From JASFHF01 sp050123335 (GTDB taxonomy: Bacteria > Pseudomonadota > Gammaproteobacteria > UBA12402), in contig JASFHH010000021.1 of NCBI GenBank assembly GCA_050123335.1, forward strand, positions 1-27,987: a DNA stretch of 27,987 nt, given 5' to 3'. The notes under the pieces were generated by a model. It made no database searches. It was not told the origin of the DNA and saw only the letters and a list, made by a program, of their open reading frames with translations. Shown here piece by piece: positions 1-7,194 of this stretch. The first letter of the stretch is position 1. Every line of letters begins with the position of its first letter. The position numbers were made by a program, and so were the translations under genes.

Positions 1-293
1 CCCCATTTTTTGCATTCTTTTGTGGGTTTTTGCTTTTTTTGGTCAAGGTTATAGGCTTGAATGATTTCGTTTTTTAAATCCTTCATTTCTTCTTGACTTA
101 ATTTTTTATTATCTAAGTGTTTTCGCATTAAATTGTTTAATTTTTTTAAATATTTTTTTAATGATTTCTTGTCATTTAATTTATTAATGGAATTTTTTAA
201 TTCTTTGGTGTTAGTTTTTAACCCAATTTGTTTGATGTGTTTTGTTAGTTGCTTCAAAAGCTGAGGTATTGTCTCTTTGCCTGTATAATACAT
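1..293 (-). CDS. Lysine-rich hypothetical protein, 3' part beyond the window
   Basis: An open frame runs from ATG at 293 leftward off the window edge, giving 97 codons with no stop. A strong AAGGAG ribosome-binding site lies 8 nt upstream of the ATG (about 301-306), which fixes the start. The visible protein is very rich in Lys, Asn and Leu, with heptad-like spacing of Leu and Ile, so it is probably helical or coiled-coil. There is no signal peptide or membrane segment in the visible part. It is divergent from murA and has its own PmrA-box promoter at 328-360, shared in design with the other accessory genes here. I do not recognise a family. Being a Dot/Icm effector is an inference from the promoter only. 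Confidence 0.65.
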   Translation of the reverse strand, partial: MYYTGKETIPQLLKQLTKHIKQIGLKTNTKELKNSINKLNDKKSLKKYLKKLNNLMRKHLDNKKLSQEEMKDLKNEIIQAYNLDQKKQKPTKECKKW

Positions 294-327
294 TGTTTTA
301 CTCCTTTTCGAGTTTGTGTTTATGCTA

Positions 328-360
328 ATTGTAGTATCCAATTCTTAAGGAAAGCTTAAA
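328..360 (-). promoter_or_regulatory. PmrA-like box and -10 of the edge gene
   Basis: Read on the minus strand, TTTAAG (360-355), five bases, CTTAAG (349-344), ten bases, then TACAAT (333-328) as the -10. Both half-sites match YTTAAK, the PmrA/BasR consensus, at 11-bp periodicity. The predicted RNA start near 321 leaves about 28 nt before the ATG. The geometry is identical to the boxes at 5700, 7143 and 14732. Confidence 0.7.
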
Positions 361-420
361 CACCCTCAAAAACTGTAAAAAAAATGACCGCTTTTTTTGG
401 TTTTTCATGGTTTTATCTAT

Positions 421-449
421 TTCGTAAAAATTAGGACTCATGTTATTAT
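421..449 (+). promoter_or_regulatory. Possible weak murA promoter
   Basis: TATTAT at 444-449 is a fair -10. The hexamer 17 nt upstream (TTCGTA, 421-426) is a poor -35. This is the best candidate between the edge gene's promoter and murA, but the call is weak. Confidence 0.25.
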
Positions 450-478
450 GCTGAATAAATCAATATAGGAATGATTAA

Positions 479-1738
479 ATGGATAAGTTATTAGTTCAGG
501 GCGGGGTTCGGCTTGAAGGTGAAATTCGGGTTGCTGGCGCAAAAAATGCTGCGTTACCGATAATTGCTGCGAGCCTTTTAACCAAAGGAAAGGTAAAAAT
601 CTCAAATCTTCCGCATTTACATGATGTGACTACCATCATGGAGCTTTTAGGCTTGTTGGGCGTGAAGATTACTTTAGATGATTCTTTTTGTGTTGAAATT
701 GATGCTAGTGATCTTTCTTCTTATACCGCGCCATATGAGTTAGTTAAAACTATGCGCGCTTCGATTTTAGTGCTTGGTCCGTTGTTGGCTCGCTGTGGTC
801 AGGCAAATGTTTCTTTGCCTGGGGGATGTGCAATTGGTACTAGGCCTGTAGATTTACACATTAAAGGAATGGAGGCTTTAGGTGCTGAAGTTACGGTAGA
901 AGATGGATATATTAAAGCGTGTGTTAATGGGCGTTTACGAGGTGCAGAGATAATTCTGGATTTGATTACGGTTACTGGTACAGAAAATATTATCATGGCA
1001 GCGGTATTGGCAGAAGGTCAAACTATAATTCATAACGCTGCTTGTGAACCAGAAGTAAAAGATTTATGTGAGTTTTTGAATATTTTAGGCGCAGATATTC
1101 ATGGAGCGGGAACTGATACCATTGTTGTTAATGGGGTAAAAAAATTACATGGAGGTTCTTATTCTGTAATATCAGATAGAATTGAAGCGGGTACATATTT
1201 GGTTGCGGCGGCTTTAACCAGAGGCCGTATCAAGCTTAAAGATGTTACTCCAGAAATTATGAAAGCAGTATTAAAAAAACTGGTGGCTGCTGGTGCTCAT
1301 ATTGAAGTTGGTAGTAATTGGGTTGAATTAGATATGCGTGGTAAGCGTCCTAAAGCGATAGATATAGTTACTGCTCCTTATCCTGGATTTGCTACTGATA
1401 TGCAGGCACAATTTATGGTTATGAATTCAGTAGCGGATGGTACCGCGCGTATTACAGAGAATATTTTTGAAAATCGTTTTATGCATGTGCAAGAGTTATT
1501 ACGTATGGGTGCAAAGATTGACTTGCAGGGCAATTCGGCGGTTTGTTATGGAGTTGAACGATTGTCAGGTGTGCCGGTTATGGCTACTGATTTGCGTGCA
1601 TCCGCAAGTTTGGTTTTAGCAGGATTAGTTGCAGAAGGTGAAACTATGGTTGATCGTATTTATCATATTGATCGTGGTTATTCTTGTATTGAGGAAAAGC
1701 TTGCGCAATTGGGCGCAAAGATAAAGAGGATATCATAA
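479..1738 (+). CDS. murA: UDP-N-acetylglucosamine 1-carboxyvinyltransferase MurA
   Basis: Catalyses the first committed step of peptidoglycan synthesis in the cytoplasm, transferring enolpyruvate from PEP to UDP-GlcNAc; this family is the fosfomycin target. The 419 residues equal the usual family length. Lys22-Asn23 sit in the N-terminal AGAKNAALP motif. The catalytic cysteine is Cys117 in LPGGCAIGTRPVDLH, so the enzyme should be of the fosfomycin-sensitive Cys type. The GFATDMQAQ motif carries the conserved aspartate. The start is supported by ATAGGA about 9 nt upstream. The TAA stop overlaps the ATG of the next gene by one base, so translation is probably coupled. bolA, often found beside murA, is not adjacent here. 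Confidence 0.97.
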   Translation: MDKLLVQGGVRLEGEIRVAGAKNAALPIIAASLLTKGKVKISNLPHLHDVTTIMELLGLLGVKITLDDSFCVEIDASDLSSYTAPYELVKTMRASILVLGPLLARCGQANVSLPGGCAIGTRPVDLHIKGMEALGAEVTVEDGYIKACVNGRLRGAEIILDLITVTGTENIIMAAVLAEGQTIIHNAACEPEVKDLCEFLNILGADIHGAGTDTIVVNGVKKLHGGSYSVISDRIEAGTYLVAAALTRGRIKLKDVTPEIMKAVLKKLVAAGAHIEVGSNWVELDMRGKRPKAIDIVTAPYPGFATDMQAQFMVMNSVADGTARITENIFENRFMHVQELLRMGAKIDLQGNSAVCYGVERLSGVPVMATDLRASASLVLAGLVAEGETMVDRIYHIDRGYSCIEEKLAQLGAKIKRIS

Positions 1739-2496
1739 TGCCGGCAATGTTAATGGATTTGGTTAAATATCTTGATGGATTGCTTGCGATAGAAAAATTT
1801 CATGATTATTGTCCCAATGGCTTGCAGATAGAAGGTTGCCGCGAAATAAAAAAACTGGTTACGGGTGTTACGGCTTGCCAAGCGTTATTTGATCAAGCGC
1901 TTTCTGAAAAAGCGGATGCAATATTAGTTCATCATGGTTTTTTTTGGAAAGAAGAAGACCCACGTATTATTGGGATTAAGAAAAAACGCATTGCAACATT
2001 GCTTAAGCATAATGTAAGTTTAATTACTTATCATTTGCCGCTTGATGCGCATCCAATTTTTGGCAACAATGCACAATTGGTGCAAAAGCTTGGAATCGAA
2101 CTTGAGTTACCGGAAAAACGTGAAGTTACTGATATAATTTTTGTTGGCAATTTGACAGAAGCTATGTCAGTACGCGACTTTACTGCGAAAGTCACAGATC
2201 TTTTACAGCGTGCACCATTATGTATCGCTGATCCTGATAAAAAGATAAAAAAAATCGCAGTATGTTCTGGTGGTGCGCAAGATTATTTTAACCAGGCCTT
2301 AACGCATGGTATTGATGCATTTTTAACTGGTGAAATTTGTGAGCATATAGTACATGTGGCGCGTGAGACGGGTGTTGCTTATATTGCAGCAGGTCATCAT
2401 GCTACTGAAAGATATGGTATTCAGGCTGTCGGTGAACATGTTGCGCAAAAGTTTAATTTGGAATATAAGTTTATTGATATTGAGAATCCAGTATGA
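1738..2496 (+). CDS. NIF3/YbgI-family metal-binding protein (GTP cyclohydrolase I type 2-like)
   Basis: 252 residues, the usual bacterial short form. Metal-site motifs are visible: His65-His66 in VHHGFFWK, His99 and Asp103 in YHLPLDAH, and the C-terminal AAGHHATERYG with its His and Glu. CSGGAQDYF and TGEICEH are also typical. Family members form toroidal hexamers with a dinuclear metal centre; the in vivo role is unsettled, and the 'GTP cyclohydrolase type 2' label comes from a few homologues. The gene starts inside the murA stop (TAATG), and its TGA overlaps the gltX ATG as ATGA, so murA, this gene and gltX form one tightly coupled operon. Confidence 0.93.
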   Translation: MPAMLMDLVKYLDGLLAIEKFHDYCPNGLQIEGCREIKKLVTGVTACQALFDQALSEKADAILVHHGFFWKEEDPRIIGIKKKRIATLLKHNVSLITYHLPLDAHPIFGNNAQLVQKLGIELELPEKREVTDIIFVGNLTEAMSVRDFTAKVTDLLQRAPLCIADPDKKIKKIAVCSGGAQDYFNQALTHGIDAFLTGEICEHIVHVARETGVAYIAAGHHATERYGIQAVGEHVAQKFNLEYKFIDIENPV

Positions 2497-3890
2497 AAAC
2501 AAGATTTTGTCCTAGTCCAACAGGGTTTATGCATTTGGGTAATTTGCGAACGGCGTTGTTTAGTTTTTTGTTTGCTGCATCGTTGGACGGGCAGTTTTTG
2601 TTGCGTATTGAGGATACGGACAAAGAGCGATCTGATGTTCGTTATACTAAAGCTATTTTGCAGGATTTGGAATGGTTGGGGTTGTATTGGCAAGAAGGTC
2701 CTGGATGTGATCAGGGAAATGGTCCGTATTTTCAATCACAGCGTTTTAATATTTATGACAAATATTATCAGCAGTTAGAAAAAGCAGGGTTGGTTTATCC
2801 TTGTTTTTGTACTAAAGAGCAATTAGCACTTTCGCGTAAGATTCAATTATCATCAGGTAGACCGCCGCGTTATCCTGGTACATGTACTAAGCTTAGCAAA
2901 GAGGAAGTGCAGGCTAAAATCGACGCAGGGGAGCCGTATACTTTGCGTTTTCGTGTGCCGGAACACAAAACCATTGAGTTTGATGATTTTGTGCAGGGGA
3001 TCCATACATTTAATAGTGATGATATTGGTGATTTTATTGTGCGTCGTACTAATGGTACACCGCCATTTATGTTTTGCAATGCAATTGATGACGCTTTGAT
3101 GGGGGTTACGCATGTAGTGCGCGGAGCAGATCATGTGGCTAATACTCCTAATCAAATTATGATCTTGGAAAGCTTGGGATTGCCAGTGCCAAGATATGGT
3201 CATATATCTTTGATTATGGGGTATGATGGTACTCCTTTATCGAAGCGACATGGTAGCAGTAGTATTGCTGAAATGCGGGAGAAAGGTTATTTAAGTGGTG
3301 CAATCATTAATTATTTAGCGCGCCAGGGCCATAATTACGAAGATAATAGTTATATGACTATCAAAGAGTTAGCTGATAAATTTGAAGCTGAACATTTAAG
3401 TAAGTCGAGAGCCCAATTTGATCATAATCAATTATTGCATTGGCAGAAATTAGCTTTAACCCATTTGAGTGATAGTGAAATTTGGGAATGGATGGGTGAG
3501 GCGGTGCATTCGTTGGTGCCGCTGTCTTTGAGAGAGTTGTTTGTTGCAGCAGTTGCTCCTAATGTAATTTTTCCGGAAGATGCATATTTTTGGGCGCAAG
3601 TATTATTTGTTGAAATTGGCGAGCTTGATGATGAAAAAAAACAAATTATTCATAATGCTAACAATAAATATTACGAAGTTACATTAAGAGCATTAGACCA
3701 GGTTGGAAATGATTATCCCCAAATTTTAGAAATTTTGAAAGCGGAGTTAGGTGTAAAAGGCAAGGCGTTATTTATGCCGTTGCGGGTTGCGTTAACCGGT
3801 GAAACGCATGGTCCGGAGTTAGCAGATATTTTTCAGTTATTAAGTATTACGGAAATACAGAAGCGGTTGCAATATGCTATGGAGATTTGA
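2493..3890 (+). CDS. gltX: Glutamate--tRNA ligase
   Basis: Class I aminoacyl-tRNA synthetase that charges tRNA with glutamate using ATP. The 465 residues fit bacterial GluRS. The HIGH-type signature is HLGN at 14-17 in PSPTGFMHLGNLRTA, and the KMSKS-type loop is LSKRHG at 249-254. A Zn-like knuckle is formed by Cys104, Cys106, Tyr127 and Cys131, unlike the Cys-x-Cys...Cys-x-His of the E. coli enzyme. The ADHVANTPNQ segment is typical of GluRS. The start overlaps the NIF3-family stop by 4 nt. Many Legionellales and other proteobacteria carry two GluRS copies with different tRNA preference, and which class this belongs to cannot be read directly. It is followed by palindromic DNA rather than a simple T-tailed terminator. 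Confidence 0.95.
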   Translation: MKTRFCPSPTGFMHLGNLRTALFSFLFAASLDGQFLLRIEDTDKERSDVRYTKAILQDLEWLGLYWQEGPGCDQGNGPYFQSQRFNIYDKYYQQLEKAGLVYPCFCTKEQLALSRKIQLSSGRPPRYPGTCTKLSKEEVQAKIDAGEPYTLRFRVPEHKTIEFDDFVQGIHTFNSDDIGDFIVRRTNGTPPFMFCNAIDDALMGVTHVVRGADHVANTPNQIMILESLGLPVPRYGHISLIMGYDGTPLSKRHGSSSIAEMREKGYLSGAIINYLARQGHNYEDNSYMTIKELADKFEAEHLSKSRAQFDHNQLLHWQKLALTHLSDSEIWEWMGEAVHSLVPLSLRELFVAAVAPNVIFPEDAYFWAQVLFVEIGELDDEKKQIIHNANNKYYEVTLRALDQVGNDYPQILEILKAELGVKGKALFMPLRVALTGETHGPELADIFQLLSITEIQKRLQYAMEI

Positions 3891-3895
3891 TAAGA

Positions 3896-4062
3896 ATTTA
3901 AAACATAGTACACCTGCCGGCGAACTTGTTTGCAAACGCGTCTTTTAAATCACGCAACAGCATAGCGTGATTTAAAAGTACATCCATGTAATACTTCGTT
4001 CGCGCATCCATGCGCTCAAGAGTTTGCAAACAAGCTCCCCTTCGGTGTACTATGTTTTAAAT
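3896..4062. repeat. Nested palindromic element 1 (167 bp) between gltX and cysS
   Basis: Three nested inverted repeats share one centre. The outer arms are 19 bp and perfect (3896-3914 with 4044-4062). The middle arms are 13 bp and perfect (3925-3937 with 4022-4034). The inner arms are 14 bp and perfect (3942-3955 with 3965-3978), with a 9-nt loop. Two small hairpins, TACATCCATGTA (3979-3990) and GCGCATCCATGCGC (4002-4015), lie in the right half. There is no open reading frame and no transposase. It may be a non-autonomous palindromic or MITE-like repeat, or a very stable 3' structure for the gltX transcript. Confidence 0.8.
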
Positions 4063-4072
4063 ATTATTTTGC

Positions 4073-4184
4073 TAGGTAATTAGGGGTTATCTTTTTCAGG
4101 TAATGCGAGACCATGGATGGTCGAGCCTTAGCGCCACATGGATGTGCTTGAGCGTGCCTGAAAAAGATAACCCCTAATTGCCTA
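4073..4184. repeat. Palindromic element 2 (112 bp) upstream of cysS
   Basis: Arms of 28 bp with one G-T-compatible mismatch (4073-4100 with 4157-4184). The inner 23 bp (4078-4100 with 4157-4179) are perfect. Inside are two small hairpins, GACCATGGATGGTC (4110-4123) and CACATGGATGTG (4136-4147). Both are built on the same CATSSATG core as the hairpins of element 1. Together the two elements fill the 316-bp gene-free gap before cysS. The right arm ends about 20 nt before the cysS start, so the hairpin could also affect its expression. Confidence 0.8.
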
Positions 4185-4206
4185 ATATCAGAGGATAAGG
4201 GTATAT

Positions 4207-5595
4207 ATGTTAAAGATTTACAACACATTAACTAGAGCTAAAGAGGAATTTAAGCCGATTGTGCCTCGCAAAGTGAATTTTTATGCGTGCGGGATGACGG
4301 TTTATGATTTTTGCCATATTGGACATGCGAGATCATTAATTATTTTCGATGTAATAGTTAAATATTTACGATACTTAAAGTATAACGTTAAGTTTGTGCG
4401 CAATTTAACGGATATTGATGATAAGATTATTAAGCGTGCCAATGAAAATCAGGAAGATTTTCAGGAATTGACTGCGCGTTTTATTGCCGCCATGCATGAA
4501 GATTGTGAACAATTAGGTTTGCTGCAGCCTGATGAAGAACCGCGTGCGACTCAATTTATGCCGCAGATAATTTCAATGGTACAAACTCTTGTCGATAAGG
4601 GCTATGCGTATGTTGGCAGCAATGGTGATGTTTATTACGATATTAGTAAGTTTAAAGATTATGGAAAGCTTTCTAATCGGAATGTCGAACAATTACAAGC
4701 TGGAGCGCGGGTTGATGTTTCGCAGGCGAAAAAGAACCCATTAGATTTTACTTTATGGAAGCTGGCGAAGCCGGGTGAGCCAAGTTGGGATTCACCATGG
4801 GGCAAGGGAAGGCCTGGTTGGCATATTGAGTGTTCAGTTATGTCGACACATTGCTTAGCCGAGCATTTTGATATTCATGCCGGGGGACAGGATTTGGTGT
4901 TTCCGCATCATGAAAATGAAATTGCGCAAGCTGAAGCTGCTACTGGTAAAAAATTCGCTAATTATTGGATTCATACAGGTTTGTTGCAAGTTGATGGACA
5001 AAAGATGTCAAAATCTCTTGGTAATTTTTTTACGATTCGTGATGTGTTACAAAAATTTTCACCTGAGACTTTGCGTTATTTTATGATTACCAGTAATTAT
5101 CGCAGCCCACTTAATTATTCAGAATCGGATATGGTAAATGCGCGGCATGCTTTGGAACGGTTGTATACGTCTTTGCGTGATTTCTCAGTTGAGGAGTTAG
5201 AAGCAGCGCCTGATTCGGAACAGGATAATCAGGCTTTTATGAGTGCTATGAACGATGATTTTAATACTCCCGAAGCTTTAGCAGTGTTATTTGATTTAGC
5301 TCATAAAATTAATAAATTAAAAAATGAAGATGAAATAAAAGCCAGACAATTAGCAAAACAATTAAAAAAACTTGGTGGCATTTTAGGGATTTTGCAAAAA
5401 GATCCGGCACAATTTTTACAGAGTATAGTTGGCGAAGAAATTGATACCGTTGAAATAGAACAACTAATTCAAGCACGCAATGATGCCAGAAAAAATAAAA
5501 ATTGGGCCGAAGCTGACCGCATCCGGGATGAGTTGGATCAAATAGGGATTGTGCTTGAGGATAAGTCAAATGGCACAATTTGGCGCCGTAAGTGA
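4207..5595 (+). CDS. cysS: Cysteine--tRNA ligase
   Basis: Class I synthetase that charges tRNA-Cys. 462 residues, matching the family (E. coli 461). HIGH is exact at 37-40 (FCHIGHARS) and KMSKS is exact at 266-270 (QKMSKSLGN). The zinc ligands that select cysteine are all present: Cys28, Cys209, His234 and Glu238, at the same numbers as in E. coli. The start is the ATG after an AGAGGATAAGG stretch. It is separated from gltX by the palindromic elements, so it may have its own transcript. After its stop there are 224 bp without a gene, ending in the PmrA-like promoter of the next gene. Confidence 0.97.
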   Translation: MLKIYNTLTRAKEEFKPIVPRKVNFYACGMTVYDFCHIGHARSLIIFDVIVKYLRYLKYNVKFVRNLTDIDDKIIKRANENQEDFQELTARFIAAMHEDCEQLGLLQPDEEPRATQFMPQIISMVQTLVDKGYAYVGSNGDVYYDISKFKDYGKLSNRNVEQLQAGARVDVSQAKKNPLDFTLWKLAKPGEPSWDSPWGKGRPGWHIECSVMSTHCLAEHFDIHAGGQDLVFPHHENEIAQAEAATGKKFANYWIHTGLLQVDGQKMSKSLGNFFTIRDVLQKFSPETLRYFMITSNYRSPLNYSESDMVNARHALERLYTSLRDFSVEELEAAPDSEQDNQAFMSAMNDDFNTPEALAVLFDLAHKINKLKNEDEIKARQLAKQLKKLGGILGILQKDPAQFLQSIVGEEIDTVEIEQLIQARNDARKNKNWAEADRIRDELDQIGIVLEDKSNGTIWRRK

Positions 5596-5699
5596 TTTTT
5601 AATCGTCATTAAGCATGAAAAGGGAACACAAATCTTATTAAAATCAGCTAGTTATTTCTTCTTTTACATAAAATTAAAAAAGCAATGGTTTTTCAATTT

Positions 5700-5732
5700 C
5701 TTAATATTGCCTTAAGATACAACTGTTATAAT
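5700..5732 (+). promoter_or_regulatory. PmrA-like box and -10 of the 410-residue gene
   Basis: CTTAAT (5700-5705), five bases, CTTAAG (5711-5716), ten bases, then a perfect TATAAT (5727-5732). Both half-sites match YTTAAK. RNA would start near 5739, leaving about 80 nt of leader. This is the best -10 of the four promoters of this design. Confidence 0.75.
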
Positions 5733-5819
5733 TGAAACAAAATAGTGATATTTTCCTCTTAAATGGGAAATATTGGGTAAAAAAATCTAGATGGGAATTA
5801 TTAGAGGCTTACATTAAAT

Positions 5820-7052
5820 ATGTTTTTTAGTATTTTTAATATCGTACAAGCTTTAAAAAAAAATTATAATAAGAATAAGAAAAATAAGAAGAATGAGAAA
5901 AAAAATTATTCTAATGTTGATTTTTATGATTATAATCATGAAGATGTTATATATGGATTTGCGCATACCCGACATTTTTTTATAGAAACACTCAAAAAAA
6001 TTTTTGGCGAGGATTCTTTTTATTATATAGCAAGTATGTTTAATAATACTGTAGAGTCAAAAAACAACATCCATAATGATGCCGGAATCCGAATACGTAA
6101 AATTGAAATTGGTACTTTTCTTGAAAAATATAACAATTCTAAGTGTTTTAAAAAAAGCGAAATATTAGTAGTAACAAAAAATAATACGTCCATTGCGATT
6201 ATTTGGAAAAATGAACATATAAAAGCGTTACTTTTAAGTGACAGCAAAAAGATTAAATTATCATTTACATGGCCAAAATACATATCATTGGAAAATGATT
6301 TATCACAAACCATTATAGATCCAAAAAGCATCGCATGCTGGTTTAAATTTCCTCCCACAGTCACTGTTAATTATATAATTAAATGGTTGAAAGAGAGTGA
6401 AAACATAAAAATTAATCAAATTGATAGTTTAAATGTTTTCAATATGTTGAATGTATGTAATGCTAAATATCTTTTAACAATTTTTACTAACTACCTTAAA
6501 CAAAAGTATATACGACAAAATAAGCGGCAATTAAATGCGTTTATTCGAATGTGTAAAGAATGTGATCTGTTTATACATCAATTTGCGGGAAAAGGATGGA
6601 ATTTATATAATGATGATACTATGGCATACGTATATAAAAAACCAAAAATTATAATAGCTAGATGCAAATTAATTATCCTGTGGTTTTTAAAAAAAGGGAA
6701 ACGTGTTCACTTTGTGTTAGATGATATTAATGATTTAGAATGTGTTAATAAAAAAAAGGATTACTTTACATATAAAGAATTGCGCTTTATTTTTAGATAC
6801 TGGGAATATTTAAAACCACTATACGAAAAAAATAAAATAATTTTTTATAGAAAATCCAGTTTGTCTATATTTAAAAAGAAAAAATTTAAAGTACAACTTC
6901 CTCCTTGGGAAAGTAAATCAGCAATTTGGAAAAAGTATATTCCTAGAAATAAAGAAAGAATTTCTAAATTCTTTCAAAAAAATAAAAATTCCGGAATAGC
7001 GCCGATAGATTTATTAATTAAAATAAAACAGGAAAAGTCATATCAAAAATAA
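5820..7052 (+). CDS. Basic hypothetical protein, candidate secreted effector
   Basis: 410 residues, Lys- and Asn-rich, visibly more AT-rich than the flanking synthetase genes, which suggests transfer or relaxed selection. It opens with a run of Lys/Asn (about 15-30), has no signal peptide and no clear membrane segment. Residues 290-365 contain a pattern I believe recurs in uncharacterised proteins of intracellular gammaproteobacteria: KGKRVHFVLDDIND, then YKELRFIFRYWE, then IIFYRK and LPPWE. I cannot name the family or a function. The Shine-Dalgarno is weak (AGAGG about 13 nt before ATG), so the start is less certain than the frame. The PmrA-like promoter upstream makes it a candidate Dot/Icm effector, which is an inference. 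Confidence 0.8.
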   Translation: MFFSIFNIVQALKKNYNKNKKNKKNEKKNYSNVDFYDYNHEDVIYGFAHTRHFFIETLKKIFGEDSFYYIASMFNNTVESKNNIHNDAGIRIRKIEIGTFLEKYNNSKCFKKSEILVVTKNNTSIAIIWKNEHIKALLLSDSKKIKLSFTWPKYISLENDLSQTIIDPKSIACWFKFPPTVTVNYIIKWLKESENIKINQIDSLNVFNMLNVCNAKYLLTIFTNYLKQKYIRQNKRQLNAFIRMCKECDLFIHQFAGKGWNLYNDDTMAYVYKKPKIIIARCKLIILWFLKKGKRVHFVLDDINDLECVNKKKDYFTYKELRFIFRYWEYLKPLYEKNKIIFYRKSSLSIFKKKKFKVQLPPWESKSAIWKKYIPRNKERISKFFQKNKNSGIAPIDLLIKIKQEKSYQK

Positions 7053-7142
7053 ACTTTTAAATAAATTTTTTGCATCTATAAATCATGTTCTTTCTCCCAA
7101 AAATTGTCCTTTGCATAGAGAAAGTAGCTATATTTTTTCGTT

Positions 7143-7175
7143 CTTAAGAAAACCTTAAGACTCATCTTCTATACT
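7143..7175 (+). promoter_or_regulatory. PmrA-like box and -10 of the 578-residue membrane protein
   Basis: CTTAAG (7143-7148), five bases, CTTAAG (7154-7159), ten bases, then TATACT (7170-7175). It is a perfect double match to YTTAAK-N5-YTTAAK. RNA should start near 7182, only about 13 nt before the ATG, with AGAGGA in that short leader. A weak 7-bp stem (7090-7096 with 7118-7124) lies just upstream and may end the preceding transcript. Confidence 0.75.
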
Positions 7176-7194
7176 AAAAGTAAGAGGATAGTTT

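Noticed and set aside
2421..3203. Minus-strand frames of 69-116 codons opposite the NIF3-family gene and gltX
   Set aside because: Antisense shadows of strongly conserved genes, with low-complexity translations and no start signals.
3979..4147. CRISPR-like array, because CATCCATG/CATGGATG hairpins recur
   Set aside because: Only four short palindromes at irregular spacing, with no constant-length spacers and no cas genes.
3896..4184. Complete insertion sequence
   Set aside because: Long inverted repeats but no transposase frame in between; at most non-autonomous elements.
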